Shown: one piece after another, positions 53,054 through 60,949 of the stretch
How the letters are laid out: each line of letters opens with the position of its first letter
Numbering within the stretch: the stretch's first letter is position 1
Assembly: GCA_937884975.1 (NCBI GenBank)
Contig: CAKZZS010000023.1
Span: 1 to 64,000 of the forward strand
Direction of reading: 5' to 3'
Source of the DNA: an uncultured Clostridia bacterium
GTDB taxonomy: Bacteria > Bacillota > Clostridia > Oscillospirales > Acutalibacteraceae
DNA length: 64,000 nt
The notes under the pieces: generated by a model
The model's database searches: none
Told to the model about the DNA's origin: nothing
What the model saw: only the letters and a program-made list of their open reading frames with translations
Position numbers and translations under genes: made by a program

Positions 53054-54118
53054 TTAAATGATCGTTCCGCCGCCAACAACGTATTCTCCGTCATAGAGTA
53101 CAACCGCCTGACCCTTTGTAATCGCTCTTTGCGGTTCATCAAAGATTACTTTTATAGTATCTTCGTCAGTCTGAATAACCGTTGCAGGTTGTTCTTTATG
53201 ATTATATCGTATTTTCGCGCTAACTTTCATTTCACTGTCTATTTTATCAACAGAAATGAGGTTAATATCATTAGCTGTAAGTTCTTTTGAGAATAAATCC
53301 TCGTTTTTGCCGAGCGTTACTGTATTGTCTTTTGGATTGACCGAACAAACATATCTCGGTTCTCCGAATGCCACACCGAGACCCTTTCTCTGTCCAATTG
53401 TATAATTTATAATGCCTTGATGAGTACCGATTATTTCATTATTTTTATTTATGAAATTCCCTTGAGGATAAACCTTTTCTGAATATTTTTTAATAAATGA
53501 AGCGTAATCGCCGTCAGGAACAAAGCATATATCCTGACTTTCTCTTTTATTGGCATTGGAAAATCCGTTTTGAGAAGCTATTTCCCTGATTTGAGTTTTT
53601 GTATATTCGCCCAAAGGGAATATAATATGACTTAACTGCTCTTGTGTAAGTGAGTATAAAACATAGCTTTGGTCCTTGGATTTATCAACGCCGCGCTTTA
53701 AAAGAAATCTGCCGTCCTTTTCTTCAACAGAAGCGTAGTGACCGGTTACAACATAATCAAAAGAAAGCTCATACATTTTATCCATAAGCCTTTTGAATTT
53801 TAAGCTTCGGTTGCAGTCAATACACGGATTAGGCGTTCCGCCGTTTTCATAGGTGAAAATGAATTTGTCGATTACCTTTTTTGAGAATTCATCCTTGAAA
53901 TTGAAAACATAATAGGGTATTTCAAGACGGTTTGCGACCGAGCGCGCATCCTCAACCCCGTCAAGCGAGCAACAGGATTTTTCGTTGTTTATTACAATAT
54001 CTTCGTTGTCAAAAAGCTTCATTGTTGCGCCGATGCATTCAAAGCCTTTTTCTTTCATCAGATAAGCGGCAACGCTTGAATCAACACCGCCGCTCATTGC
54101 AATAATTGCTTTTTTCAT
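53054..54118 (-). CDS. mnmA: tRNA-specific 2-thiouridylase
   Basis: Thiolates U34 of tRNAs for Lys, Glu and Gln. It has 354 residues: IIAMSGGVDSSVAAYLM (PP-loop), NPCIDCNRSLKF (catalytic Cys), SQDICFVPDGDYASFI (second Cys), and a C-terminal beta barrel with GQRKGLGVAFGEPRYV. It follows nadA by 2 bp and is the last gene of that transcript. No dedicated cysteine desulfurase is adjacent. Confidence 0.96.
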   Translation of the reverse strand: MKKAIIAMSGGVDSSVAAYLMKEKGFECIGATMKLFDNEDIVINNEKSCCSLDGVEDARSVANRLEIPYYVFNFKDEFSKKVIDKFIFTYENGGTPNPCIDCNRSLKFKRLMDKMYELSFDYVVTGHYASVEEKDGRFLLKRGVDKSKDQSYVLYSLTQEQLSHIIFPLGEYTKTQIREIASQNGFSNANKRESQDICFVPDGDYASFIKKYSEKVYPQGNFINKNNEIIGTHQGIINYTIGQRKGLGVAFGEPRYVCSVNPKDNTVTLGKNEDLFSKELTANDINLISVDKIDSEMKVSAKIRYNHKEQPATVIQTDEDTIKVIFDEPQRAITKGQAVVLYDGEYVVGGGTII

Positions 54119-54120
54119 AA

Positions 54121-55035
54121 TTAACCTAACTCTATCATTTTATCTATACATTTTTTCGCTTTAAGTCGAGTATCCTCGTCAAGAATAATCTCTTCGCCGA
54201 ATGTTCCTTTACAGCAGTTAAGAAGGTCTACAATAGTAGTTGCTTTCATATTACTGCAAATGCAGTCCTTTGAAAGAGGATAGAACATTTTATCAGGGCA
54301 TTCGAGCTGAAGATTTGTAACAATACTGTTTTCGGTTCCGATAATGAATTCCTTTTTATCGCTTTTTTTAGCAAAATCCATAATCCCTGTTGTTGAACCG
54401 ACATAATCCGCTCTTTCTACGACCTCGGGTCTGCATTCGGGATGAACGAGTACAAGCGCGTCGGGATGAAGCGCTTTTGCTTTTTCAACGTCCTTTGCGC
54501 TCATTTTTGCGTGAGTCGGACAGCAGCCGTTGAGAAGCTTAAACTGTTTTTCGGGAATCTGCTTTGCTATCCAGTCGCCGAGGTTACAGTCGGGGATAAA
54601 AAGGATTTTATCATTATCTATTTTTTTGCATATTTTTAAAGCCGAAGAAGATGTAACGCAGACGTCGCATACTGTTTTTAAATCAGTTGTAGTATTAACA
54701 TAGGCAACTACAGTGTATTCAGGGAGGTTTTCTTTAACCTGGCTGATAGTTTCCTTATCCATCTGTTCAGCCATCGGACAACCTGCAATTGGATTTGAAA
54801 GAATAACTTTCTTTTCGGGAGAAAGTATTTTAACGGTTTCAGCCATGAATCTTACGCCGCACATAATAACTGTTTTTTGCGGTACGCTCTGCGCCTTAAC
54901 GCTAAGGGCAAATGAGTCGCCCATAAAGTCGGCAACCTCGATTATATCCCTGTTCTGATAAGCGTGAGCAAGAATACAAATATCATTTTCTTTTTTAAGT
55001 CTTAAAATTTCATTTTGTATTTCTTTAACGGTCAT
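54121..55035 (-). CDS. nadA: Quinolinate synthase
   Basis: Condenses iminoaspartate and dihydroxyacetone phosphate to quinolinate, using a 4Fe-4S cluster. It has 304 residues. The three cluster cysteines are in MCGVRFMAET, LNGCCPTHAKM and SKDCICSNMK; HAYQNRDI and GDSFALS are substrate-site motifs. nadB and nadC, its usual operon partners, are not in this window. A GGGG ribosome site overlaps a short palindrome. Confidence 0.95.
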   Translation of the reverse strand: MTVKEIQNEILRLKKENDICILAHAYQNRDIIEVADFMGDSFALSVKAQSVPQKTVIMCGVRFMAETVKILSPEKKVILSNPIAGCPMAEQMDKETISQVKENLPEYTVVAYVNTTTDLKTVCDVCVTSSSALKICKKIDNDKILFIPDCNLGDWIAKQIPEKQFKLLNGCCPTHAKMSAKDVEKAKALHPDALVLVHPECRPEVVERADYVGSTTGIMDFAKKSDKKEFIIGTENSIVTNLQLECPDKMFYPLSKDCICSNMKATTIVDLLNCCKGTFGEEIILDEDTRLKAKKCIDKMIELG

Positions 55036-55071
55036 TAAAAGTACCCCTTTTCAAAAGGATTTAATATATGA

Positions 55072-55100
55072 ATTATATATCTACGTTCGAATAAAGTCAA
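55072..55100 (-). promoter_or_regulatory. Promoter of nadA-mnmA
   Basis: Minus strand: TTGACT (55100-55095), 17 bases, TATAAT (55077-55072), about 37 bp before nadA. Confidence 0.75.
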
Positions 55101-55150
55101 TAAAAGCAGCTGACTAATTGTTAAATATTTGTAAACTAAAATTATATTTA

Positions 55151-55179
55151 TTGAATAAAAAAACCAAGTATATTATAAT
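55151..55179 (+). promoter_or_regulatory. Promoter of the DUF5685 operon
   Basis: TTGAAT (55151-55156), 17 bases, TATAAT (55174-55179), about 30 bp before the gene start; divergent from the nadA promoter. Confidence 0.62.
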
Positions 55180-55208
55180 TATATAAGTTTGAAATTACGG
55201 TGAAAAAT

Positions 55209-56054
55209 ATGCTTGGATATGTTAAACCCTGTAAACCTGAACTGAAGATCAAGGATTATGAAGCATACAGAGGCTATTATTGCTCGCTTTGTAAATCGCT
55301 TGGAAAAAGATACGGTGTATTTTCAAGACTTTTTTTAAGCTATGACGTAACTTTTTTTATTGTTTTCGTTTACGGGCTGAAAAAGGATTTTACTCCAAAA
55401 TTTAAAAAGGGTAGATGTCCCTTTAATCCTTTTAAAAAATGTAATTACATTGATGTTAAAACCGATGAATATGAATTTGCATCCGCTTTTTCGGTTATAA
55501 TGACCTACTATAAATTAAAGGATAATATAATTGACAGTTCGTTTCTACGTTCTCTTAAGTATCGTATTGTTTTACCTTTCGTGTATTTCAAATATAAAAA
55601 AGCAAAAAAGAATAATCCTTTAATTGACTCGATTTTAAGTGAGTCAATTAAGAAGCAGGCTGAACTCGAAAAAAATAAATGCGCTGTTGCCGATAAGGCG
55701 GCAGATCCGTCTGCAAAGGCGTTAGGCGAATGCTTTAAGCTCTATTCCGATTCTAAAGATAATGAAGAGCTTTTTTACCGTTTCGGTTACTGCCTTGGAA
55801 GGTATGTATACCTTTTGGACGCGTTTGACGATATGGAAAAGGATGAAAAGCACAATAGCTATAATGTTTTTTTATTGAACGGTTATTCATCTGAATCGGT
55901 TATTGAAAGTATAAGGATGAGTATAAACGAGCTTATTCTTTGTCTTGATTTGTTTTCTTTTTATAATAATAAGGATATTGTTTCAAATATTATAAGAAAC
56001 GGACTTGAAATGCAACTCAATGCCGTAAAAATGAGAAAGGAGGGGAGTAAATGA
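55209..56054 (+). CDS. DUF5685-family protein
   Basis: A 281-residue protein with MLGYVKPCKPELKIKDYEAY then YCSLCKSLGKRYG at the N-terminus, the signature of DUF5685 proteins from Clostridia. C-terminal conserved DAFDDMEKDEKHNSYN resembles an acidic metal-type site. The body has hydrophobic helices but no clear membrane segment. It is coupled to a J-domain-like gene (ATGA overlap). Function unknown. GTG 55200 is an alternative start. Confidence 0.78.
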   Translation: MLGYVKPCKPELKIKDYEAYRGYYCSLCKSLGKRYGVFSRLFLSYDVTFFIVFVYGLKKDFTPKFKKGRCPFNPFKKCNYIDVKTDEYEFASAFSVIMTYYKLKDNIIDSSFLRSLKYRIVLPFVYFKYKKAKKNNPLIDSILSESIKKQAELEKNKCAVADKAADPSAKALGECFKLYSDSKDNEELFYRFGYCLGRYVYLLDAFDDMEKDEKHNSYNVFLLNGYSSESVIESIRMSINELILCLDLFSFYNNKDIVSNIIRNGLEMQLNAVKMRKEGSK

Positions 56055-56671
56055 ATAAAAATCCCTATGAAGTGCTCGGATTACATGACGGCGCTTCTAT
56101 AGAAGAGGTTAAAAGCGCATATAAGGCTCTTGCAAGAAAGTATCAGTCCGAGGACTATTCAAACGGACCTCTTTCCTCGAATGCAGAAAAAAAGATGGAT
56201 GAAATAAATGAAGCTTACGATATGATAATATCGGGCTCTGTTGGGTCTTCTGAAGATAATAATAAAGGGGAGTATTATTCATATTCATCCCGTACCTCTT
56301 CTTATCCCGATGTGCGTTCTCTTATTGAAAGAAATAAGCTTGAGGAAGCTGAAACAATACTTGACGGCGTATATAAAACCCAGCGCGACGGAGAATGGTA
56401 TTTCTTAAAGGGACAAATCCATCATCGCAGAGGCTGGTTTGACGAGGCGAGAAAGGCTTATTCAAAAGCGTGCGAGCTTGACCCGTCTAACGAGGAATAC
56501 TCTTCCGCATTGAACTCGTTAAATAATGCCGCTTCCGGAGGTTACAGAACGTCCGGTTCAGGTGCTTCGGGTGACTGCTGCTCTTGCAGCGGTTGTGATA
56601 TTTGCTCCTCACTTTTATGCGCTGACTGTTGCTGTGAATGTATGGGCGGAGACCTGATTAAGTGTTGCTGA
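56051..56671 (+). CDS. J-domain-like TPR protein lacking HPD, Cys-rich tail
   Basis: A 206-residue protein. Residues 4-58 align with a DnaJ J domain (NPYEVLGLHDGASIEEVKSAY, AYDMI), but the essential HPD reads QSE (YQSEDY), so it should not stimulate DnaK. A TPR-like helical part follows (GQIHHRRGWFDEARKAYSKA). The last 35 residues contain fourteen or so cysteines (CCSCSGCDIC, CADCCCECMGG, KCC). It is coupled to DUF5685 and probably acts with it. Metal or Fe-S binding by the tail is inference. Confidence 0.82.
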   Translation: MNKNPYEVLGLHDGASIEEVKSAYKALARKYQSEDYSNGPLSSNAEKKMDEINEAYDMIISGSVGSSEDNNKGEYYSYSSRTSSYPDVRSLIERNKLEEAETILDGVYKTQRDGEWYFLKGQIHHRRGWFDEARKAYSKACELDPSNEEYSSALNSLNNAASGGYRTSGSGASGDCCSCSGCDICSSLLCADCCCECMGGDLIKCC

Positions 56672-56672
56672 T

Positions 56673-57215
56673 ATGAAGAATTTAAACAAAAGCTCAAAAA
56701 CAGCATTAGGCGGCATAATAGCGGCATTGTCTGTTGTTTTAATGTTCCTTACATCCGTTATACCGATTCTTACTTATGCTATTCCTGCCGCTGCAGGTTT
56801 GCTTCTTTTGATAATGGTAATTGAAATTGATAAAAAATGGGCAACCGTTGTTTATCTATCTGTCAGTATTCTGTCACTTCTTTTAATCGCCGATAAGGAA
56901 GCGGCTGTAATGTATGTTGCATTTTTTGGTTATTATCCGATTATTAAACAGCCTATTGAAAAGCATCTTAATAAATATGTTTGCTGGGTTGTTAAAATGC
57001 TGGTATTCAATGCGTCGATTATAGCTTCATATTTGCTTTTAATTTACGTTTTTAACCTTAGTATGGATGATTTCGGGGAGTTTACCAAAATAGGTTTGGC
57101 GCTTCTTTATCTTGCTTTTAACGCCGTTTTTATAATTTACGATATTGCGCTTACAAGAATGATAACCGCATATCTGTATAAATGGCAGAAGCATTTCAGA
57201 AAGATTTTTAAATAA
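56673..57215 (+). CDS. Small polytopic membrane protein
   Basis: A 180-residue protein with about five or six hydrophobic segments and a basic C-terminus (KWQKHFRKIFK). ALGGIIAALSVVLMFLTS then the IPAAAGLLLLIMVI region looks like the N-terminus of ECF transporter substrate-binding components, but I cannot name a family with confidence. It starts 1 bp after the J-like gene, so it belongs to that operon; no ribosome site stands out. Confidence 0.6.
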   Translation: MKNLNKSSKTALGGIIAALSVVLMFLTSVIPILTYAIPAAAGLLLLIMVIEIDKKWATVVYLSVSILSLLLIADKEAAVMYVAFFGYYPIIKQPIEKHLNKYVCWVVKMLVFNASIIASYLLLIYVFNLSMDDFGEFTKIGLALLYLAFNAVFIIYDIALTRMITAYLYKWQKHFRKIFK

Positions 57216-57232
57216 ATTTGGTGGTGTAAGTT

Positions 57233-57937
57233 TTGGGAGAAAAGGAAAAATCAATTCACAGCGGTCATCGTGAAAGAGTCAGGGATACATACAGAAAAAC
57301 AGGATTTGACGGCTTTTCGGATGTGACTATTCTTGAAATGCTTCTGTTTTATTCCATTCCGAGAAAGGATACGAATGAAATTGCACATAATCTTTTAAGT
57401 GAATTCGGCTCTTTGTCAGGCGTTTTTGACGCATCATACGATATGCTTTTAAAGGTCAACGGCATAACCGGAAATTCCGCTACTTTAATTACTATGATGA
57501 GAGGACTTTTCAACGTTTATGAAAGCAATAAAGCGGAGCTTTCCAAGGTTGTTCTCGATAGCGGTAAAAAGACCTCCGAATACTGTGTATCAAGATTTAT
57601 TGGCAAGACAAACGAGCATTTATACGCTTTAATGCTTGACAATAATCTCTCACTTATTAACTGCGTTCTTATTTCATCGGGTTCTCCGAATACTTCAACA
57701 GTTGATTTGAGAAGAATAATTGAACAGGTTGTTTCCTCAAACGCAACCTCTGTAATTCTTACCCATAATCATCCGAGCGGAGTTGCGGCTCCTTCTACGG
57801 ACGATATTAACACAACAAAAATTGTTGCAAATGCGTTAAAATACATAAATGTAAGATTACTTGACCACGTTATTGTTTCGGGCAGAGATTCGGTTTCTCT
57901 TGCTTCCAGCGGTAAATTCAGATTTTTATTCAGATAA
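57233..57937 (+). CDS. radC: RadC-type JAB/MPN-domain protein
   Basis: A 234-residue protein of the RadC family, annotated as DNA repair though its activity is unproven. An N-terminal helix-hairpin-helix (FGSLSGVFDASYDMLLKVNGI in parts) precedes the JAMM metal motif LTHNHPSGVAAPSTDD. It starts at TTG 57233 after GGTGGTG. It ends at a bidirectional terminator. Confidence 0.9.
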   Translation: MGEKEKSIHSGHRERVRDTYRKTGFDGFSDVTILEMLLFYSIPRKDTNEIAHNLLSEFGSLSGVFDASYDMLLKVNGITGNSATLITMMRGLFNVYESNKAELSKVVLDSGKKTSEYCVSRFIGKTNEHLYALMLDNNLSLINCVLISSGSPNTSTVDLRRIIEQVVSSNATSVILTHNHPSGVAAPSTDDINTTKIVANALKYINVRLLDHVIVSGRDSVSLASSGKFRFLFR

Positions 57938-57944
57938 CTATAAT

Positions 57945-57974
57945 AAAAAAAGACCGAAAAATCCGGTCTTTTTT
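57945..57974. terminator. Bidirectional terminator
   Basis: A short GC stem (57952-57956 with 57964-57968) is flanked by seven A and six T, between the convergent radC and ATPase genes. Confidence 0.82.
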
Positions 57975-57979
57975 GTTTT

Positions 57980-60622
57980 TTATTTATTTCTTTTTCTTTC
58001 GGCGATACGCTGGAAGATTTTAATAAACTCAACAATGGGAATAATCGTTATTGCAAGTCCCATAGCAACCGCATATTCCTTAAGGCTGATTTCCGTGAAA
58101 TCAAACAGTGTTCTGAAGAAAGGAATGTAAATAACGCCTGCCGTAAGTATAAGCGCAACTAACATTGAACCGAACAGGAACCAGTTTTGCTTTTTCATTG
58201 CAAAGATAGAACCGTTTTGAGAACGCATATTGAATGAATGGAAAATTTCAGCCATTGACATTGTTAAAAATGCCATTGTAATTCCGTCAACGCTGTTTGT
58301 AAATTCCCATCTTCCCGACTCCATAAAATGACCTATAAAATATGCAGCAAGTGTTAAAACCGAAACAATAAGTCCCTGATAGAAAATTGCATATCCGACG
58401 CCGTTTGAGAAAATACCTTCGCTCGACTTTCTCGGCTTTCTTGTCATAAGGTCTTTTTCGCCCGGTTCCATACTCAAAGCCAGAGCAGGCAGAGAGTCGG
58501 TTATAAGGTTAATCCAGAGTAGGTGAATAGGCTTCATAATTGTAAAGCCTAAAAGAGTTGCAACAAATACGCTTACGACCTCGCTCAGGTTTGAAGAAAG
58601 AAGGAACTGAATTGACTTTTTGATATTGTCGAAAATTCTTCTGCCTTCTTCAACTGCGGCAACAATTGTTGCAAAGTTGTCGTCCGCAAGAATCATATCA
58701 GCAACATTCTTTGTGACGTCCGTTCCGGTAATACCCATTCCGATACCGATATCAGCCGATTTAATTGACGGAGCGTCATTTACGCCGTCACCGGTCATAG
58801 CGGTAATCATACCTTTTTTCTTCCACGCTTTTACTATTCGTACCTTGTGCTCGGGCTGAACTCTTGCATATACCGAATACTTTTCAACTGCCGTTTCAAA
58901 ATCATCGTCTGAAATTTCGTTTAATTTAGCGCCCGTAATCGCTTCGGAAGCGTCCTTGATTATTCCAAGCTCTTTAGCAATTGCAACTGCGGTATCCTTA
59001 TGGTCGCCTGTAATCATAATCGCGTGAATACCGGCGGTTTTACATTCGTCAATTGCAGCTTTTACTTCGGGTCTGACGGGGTCTATCATTCCGACAAGTC
59101 CAATGAAAACAAGCTCGTTTTCCAATTCAGTAGTGTAATTATCGGGTATTACGTCAAGCTTTTTGTACGCTCCGGCAAGAACGCGAAGAGCTTTATCGGC
59201 AAACTCCTTATTCTTTGAAAGAATATCGGCTCTTTTTTCTTCTGTAAGCGGTAAAACCGAACCGTTCTCAAGGTAATATGAGCATTTCTTAAGTATCTCG
59301 TCGGGAGCGCCCTTTGTATACTGAACAGTTTCACCGTCAACTGCGTGAACAGTTGTCATCATCTTTCTCATTGAATCAAAGGGAACCTCACCGATTCTCG
59401 GCTGGGAAGACTTAAGTTCATTTTTATTAAGATTTATGCTGTTTGCAAAACTGACAAGAGCAGCTTCTGTAGGTTCACCCGTAACCTTTCCGTCAGCGTC
59501 AATTTCAGCGTCCGAGCAAAGAGCCAAAGCAGTGGCGAGCATTTTTTCGTCACTTGAGTAATTGTCAACAACTGTCATAACGTTTTGGGTAAGAGTACCG
59601 GTTTTATCGGAACAGATAATCTGCGTACATCCGAGCGTTTCAACTGCAGTAAGCTTTCTTATAACAGCGTTTCTCTTTGACATTTTTGTTACGCCAATTG
59701 AAAGAACAATTGTAACAACTGCGGCAAGTCCTTCGGGAATTGCGGCAACTGCAAGAGAAACAGCTATCATAAATGTATCAATAACCGTGTCAAATGAAAA
59801 ACTTCCGTTTTTAATAAGTCCGAATACAAATATGAAAAGACAGATTCCAACTACCATTACGGTAAGTATTTTACTTAATTGGTTGAGCTTTTGCTGAAGG
59901 GGAGTGCTTTCATCCTCTGCCTGGGTAAGCGCGTCTGCAATTTTGCCCATTTCGGTATTCATACCTGTTTCAACAACAACTGCGCTGCCTCTGCCGTAAA
60001 CAACAGTGCTTCCCATATATGCCATATTTTTTCTGTCTCCCAAGGGTATATCCTTTTCGCCCTCGCGAAGATTTATTATATCAATAAATTTGTCGACCGG
60101 GACGCTTTCTCCGGTCAGCGCGCTTTCTTCGATTTTAAGAGAGAAAGATTCAAGAATTCTGCAGTCAGCAGGAACGGAGTCACCGGCTTCAAGAAGAACT
60201 ATGTCACCGGGAACAAGCTCTTCATTTTTAATGTGTTTAACCTCGCCGTCACGCATAACCTTACACGTTGCTGCAGTCATCTGTTTTAATGCGTCAATTG
60301 CCTTTTCCGCTTTGCTCTCCTGTATTACGCCCATTACTGCGTTGAGGATTACAACAAACAGAATTACGAAAACATCAGTAAAGGATTCGTGAGCGTATGC
60401 CGACGTAATTCCCGAAATTACAGCCGCAACAAGCAGGAAAATAATCATCGGGTCAGCAAACTGACTTAAAAATTTAACAATAATTGACTGCTTTTTAGCT
60501 TCGTTTAGCTTATTTCGTCCGTATTTTTCAAGTCTGACGGATGCTTCAGTGCTTAATAAGCCTTCATTTTTTGTTGAAAGCTCATCAAGTACAGCCTGTT
60601 TTTCTGCAAGATAATAATTCAT
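57980..60622 (-). CDS. P2-type cation-transporting ATPase (Ca2+-ATPase-like)
   Basis: An 880-residue pump with the P2A layout: cation N-terminal domain, TGESVPV, CSDKTGTLTQN (phosphorylated Asp), TGDGVNDAP and about ten membrane segments. In the fourth segment AAIPEGLAAVVTI has the PEGL motif of Ca2+ pumps, and WINLITDSLPALAL is the sixth. It would export Ca2+ and possibly Mn2+. Its leader is a yybP-ykoY riboswitch, which answers Mn2+, so manganese efflux is a serious possibility. The ribosome site is AAGGAG. Confidence 0.92.
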   Translation of the reverse strand: MNYYLAEKQAVLDELSTKNEGLLSTEASVRLEKYGRNKLNEAKKQSIIVKFLSQFADPMIIFLLVAAVISGITSAYAHESFTDVFVILFVVILNAVMGVIQESKAEKAIDALKQMTAATCKVMRDGEVKHIKNEELVPGDIVLLEAGDSVPADCRILESFSLKIEESALTGESVPVDKFIDIINLREGEKDIPLGDRKNMAYMGSTVVYGRGSAVVVETGMNTEMGKIADALTQAEDESTPLQQKLNQLSKILTVMVVGICLFIFVFGLIKNGSFSFDTVIDTFMIAVSLAVAAIPEGLAAVVTIVLSIGVTKMSKRNAVIRKLTAVETLGCTQIICSDKTGTLTQNVMTVVDNYSSDEKMLATALALCSDAEIDADGKVTGEPTEAALVSFANSINLNKNELKSSQPRIGEVPFDSMRKMMTTVHAVDGETVQYTKGAPDEILKKCSYYLENGSVLPLTEEKRADILSKNKEFADKALRVLAGAYKKLDVIPDNYTTELENELVFIGLVGMIDPVRPEVKAAIDECKTAGIHAIMITGDHKDTAVAIAKELGIIKDASEAITGAKLNEISDDDFETAVEKYSVYARVQPEHKVRIVKAWKKKGMITAMTGDGVNDAPSIKSADIGIGMGITGTDVTKNVADMILADDNFATIVAAVEEGRRIFDNIKKSIQFLLSSNLSEVVSVFVATLLGFTIMKPIHLLWINLITDSLPALALSMEPGEKDLMTRKPRKSSEGIFSNGVGYAIFYQGLIVSVLTLAAYFIGHFMESGRWEFTNSVDGITMAFLTMSMAEIFHSFNMRSQNGSIFAMKKQNWFLFGSMLVALILTAGVIYIPFFRTLFDFTEISLKEYAVAMGLAITIIPIVEFIKIFQRIAERKRNK

Positions 60623-60631
60623 AAAAAAACT

Positions 60632-60677
60632 CCTTAAAAAAATAAAGACTTCTGCAGCGCTGACACTGCAAAAGTCT
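60632..60677 (-). terminator. Riboswitch-controlled terminator
   Basis: Minus strand: a 12-bp stem (60677-60666 with 60657-60646, one mismatch) with an eight-base loop is followed by a U-rich run and then the ATPase ribosome site. The loop and stem base (60666-60659) can instead pair with 60756-60749, so the two folds exclude each other. Confidence 0.8.
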
Positions 60678-60770
60678 TGCCGAATACAAATAAAGTACCA
60701 ACAGACCGAACCGAAACGGTTGGGATGACGACCTGTTGTCGCGTTTAAGCGTCAGCTACTCCCTTTTACA
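60640..60770 (-). promoter_or_regulatory. yybP-ykoY manganese riboswitch
   Basis: The minus-strand leader of the ATPase begins AAAGGGAGUAGC, the hallmark 5' end of yybP-ykoY RNAs, and ends with GGCAAGACUUUUGCAG. An 8-bp P1 pairs GCUGACGC (60756-60749) with GUGUCAGC (60666-60659). P1 blocks the terminator stem, so bound Mn2+ should raise ATPase expression. The inner CGACAACAGGUCG hairpin and an AACCG/CGGUU hairpin lie between. The identification is by motif and context, not a covariance search. Confidence 0.8.
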
Positions 60771-60776
60771 AATGAA

Positions 60777-60805
60777 AATATACAATAATTTTCTTCGTTT
60801 GTCAA
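60777..60805 (-). promoter_or_regulatory. Promoter of the riboswitch-ATPase transcript
   Basis: Minus strand: consensus TTGACA (60805-60800), 17 bases, TATATT (60782-60777), ending a few bases before the riboswitch 5' end. Confidence 0.8.
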
Positions 60806-60890
60806 CTTGAATAAAGATATTTTCGTCTTTTCATACAATAATTTCCGATTTAAATACACAATAATTGGCACCGAATGGCTATGAAAAAAA

Positions 60891-60920
60891 TTGACAATAC
60901 ACATTATATTGTGGTAAAAT
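60891..60920 (+). promoter_or_regulatory. pyrC promoter with NrdR-like box
   Basis: TTGACA (60891-60896), 18 bases, TAAAAT (60915-60920). The spacer contains ACAC-N8-GTGG (60899-60914), the same 16-bp pattern placed against the -10 box exactly as in the nrdR promoter. No partner box appears 31 bp on either side. The region 60806-60890 shows nothing else. Confidence 0.65.
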
Positions 60921-60949
60921 TTAAAAAACAGAGAAAGGAGTCGGTAAAA

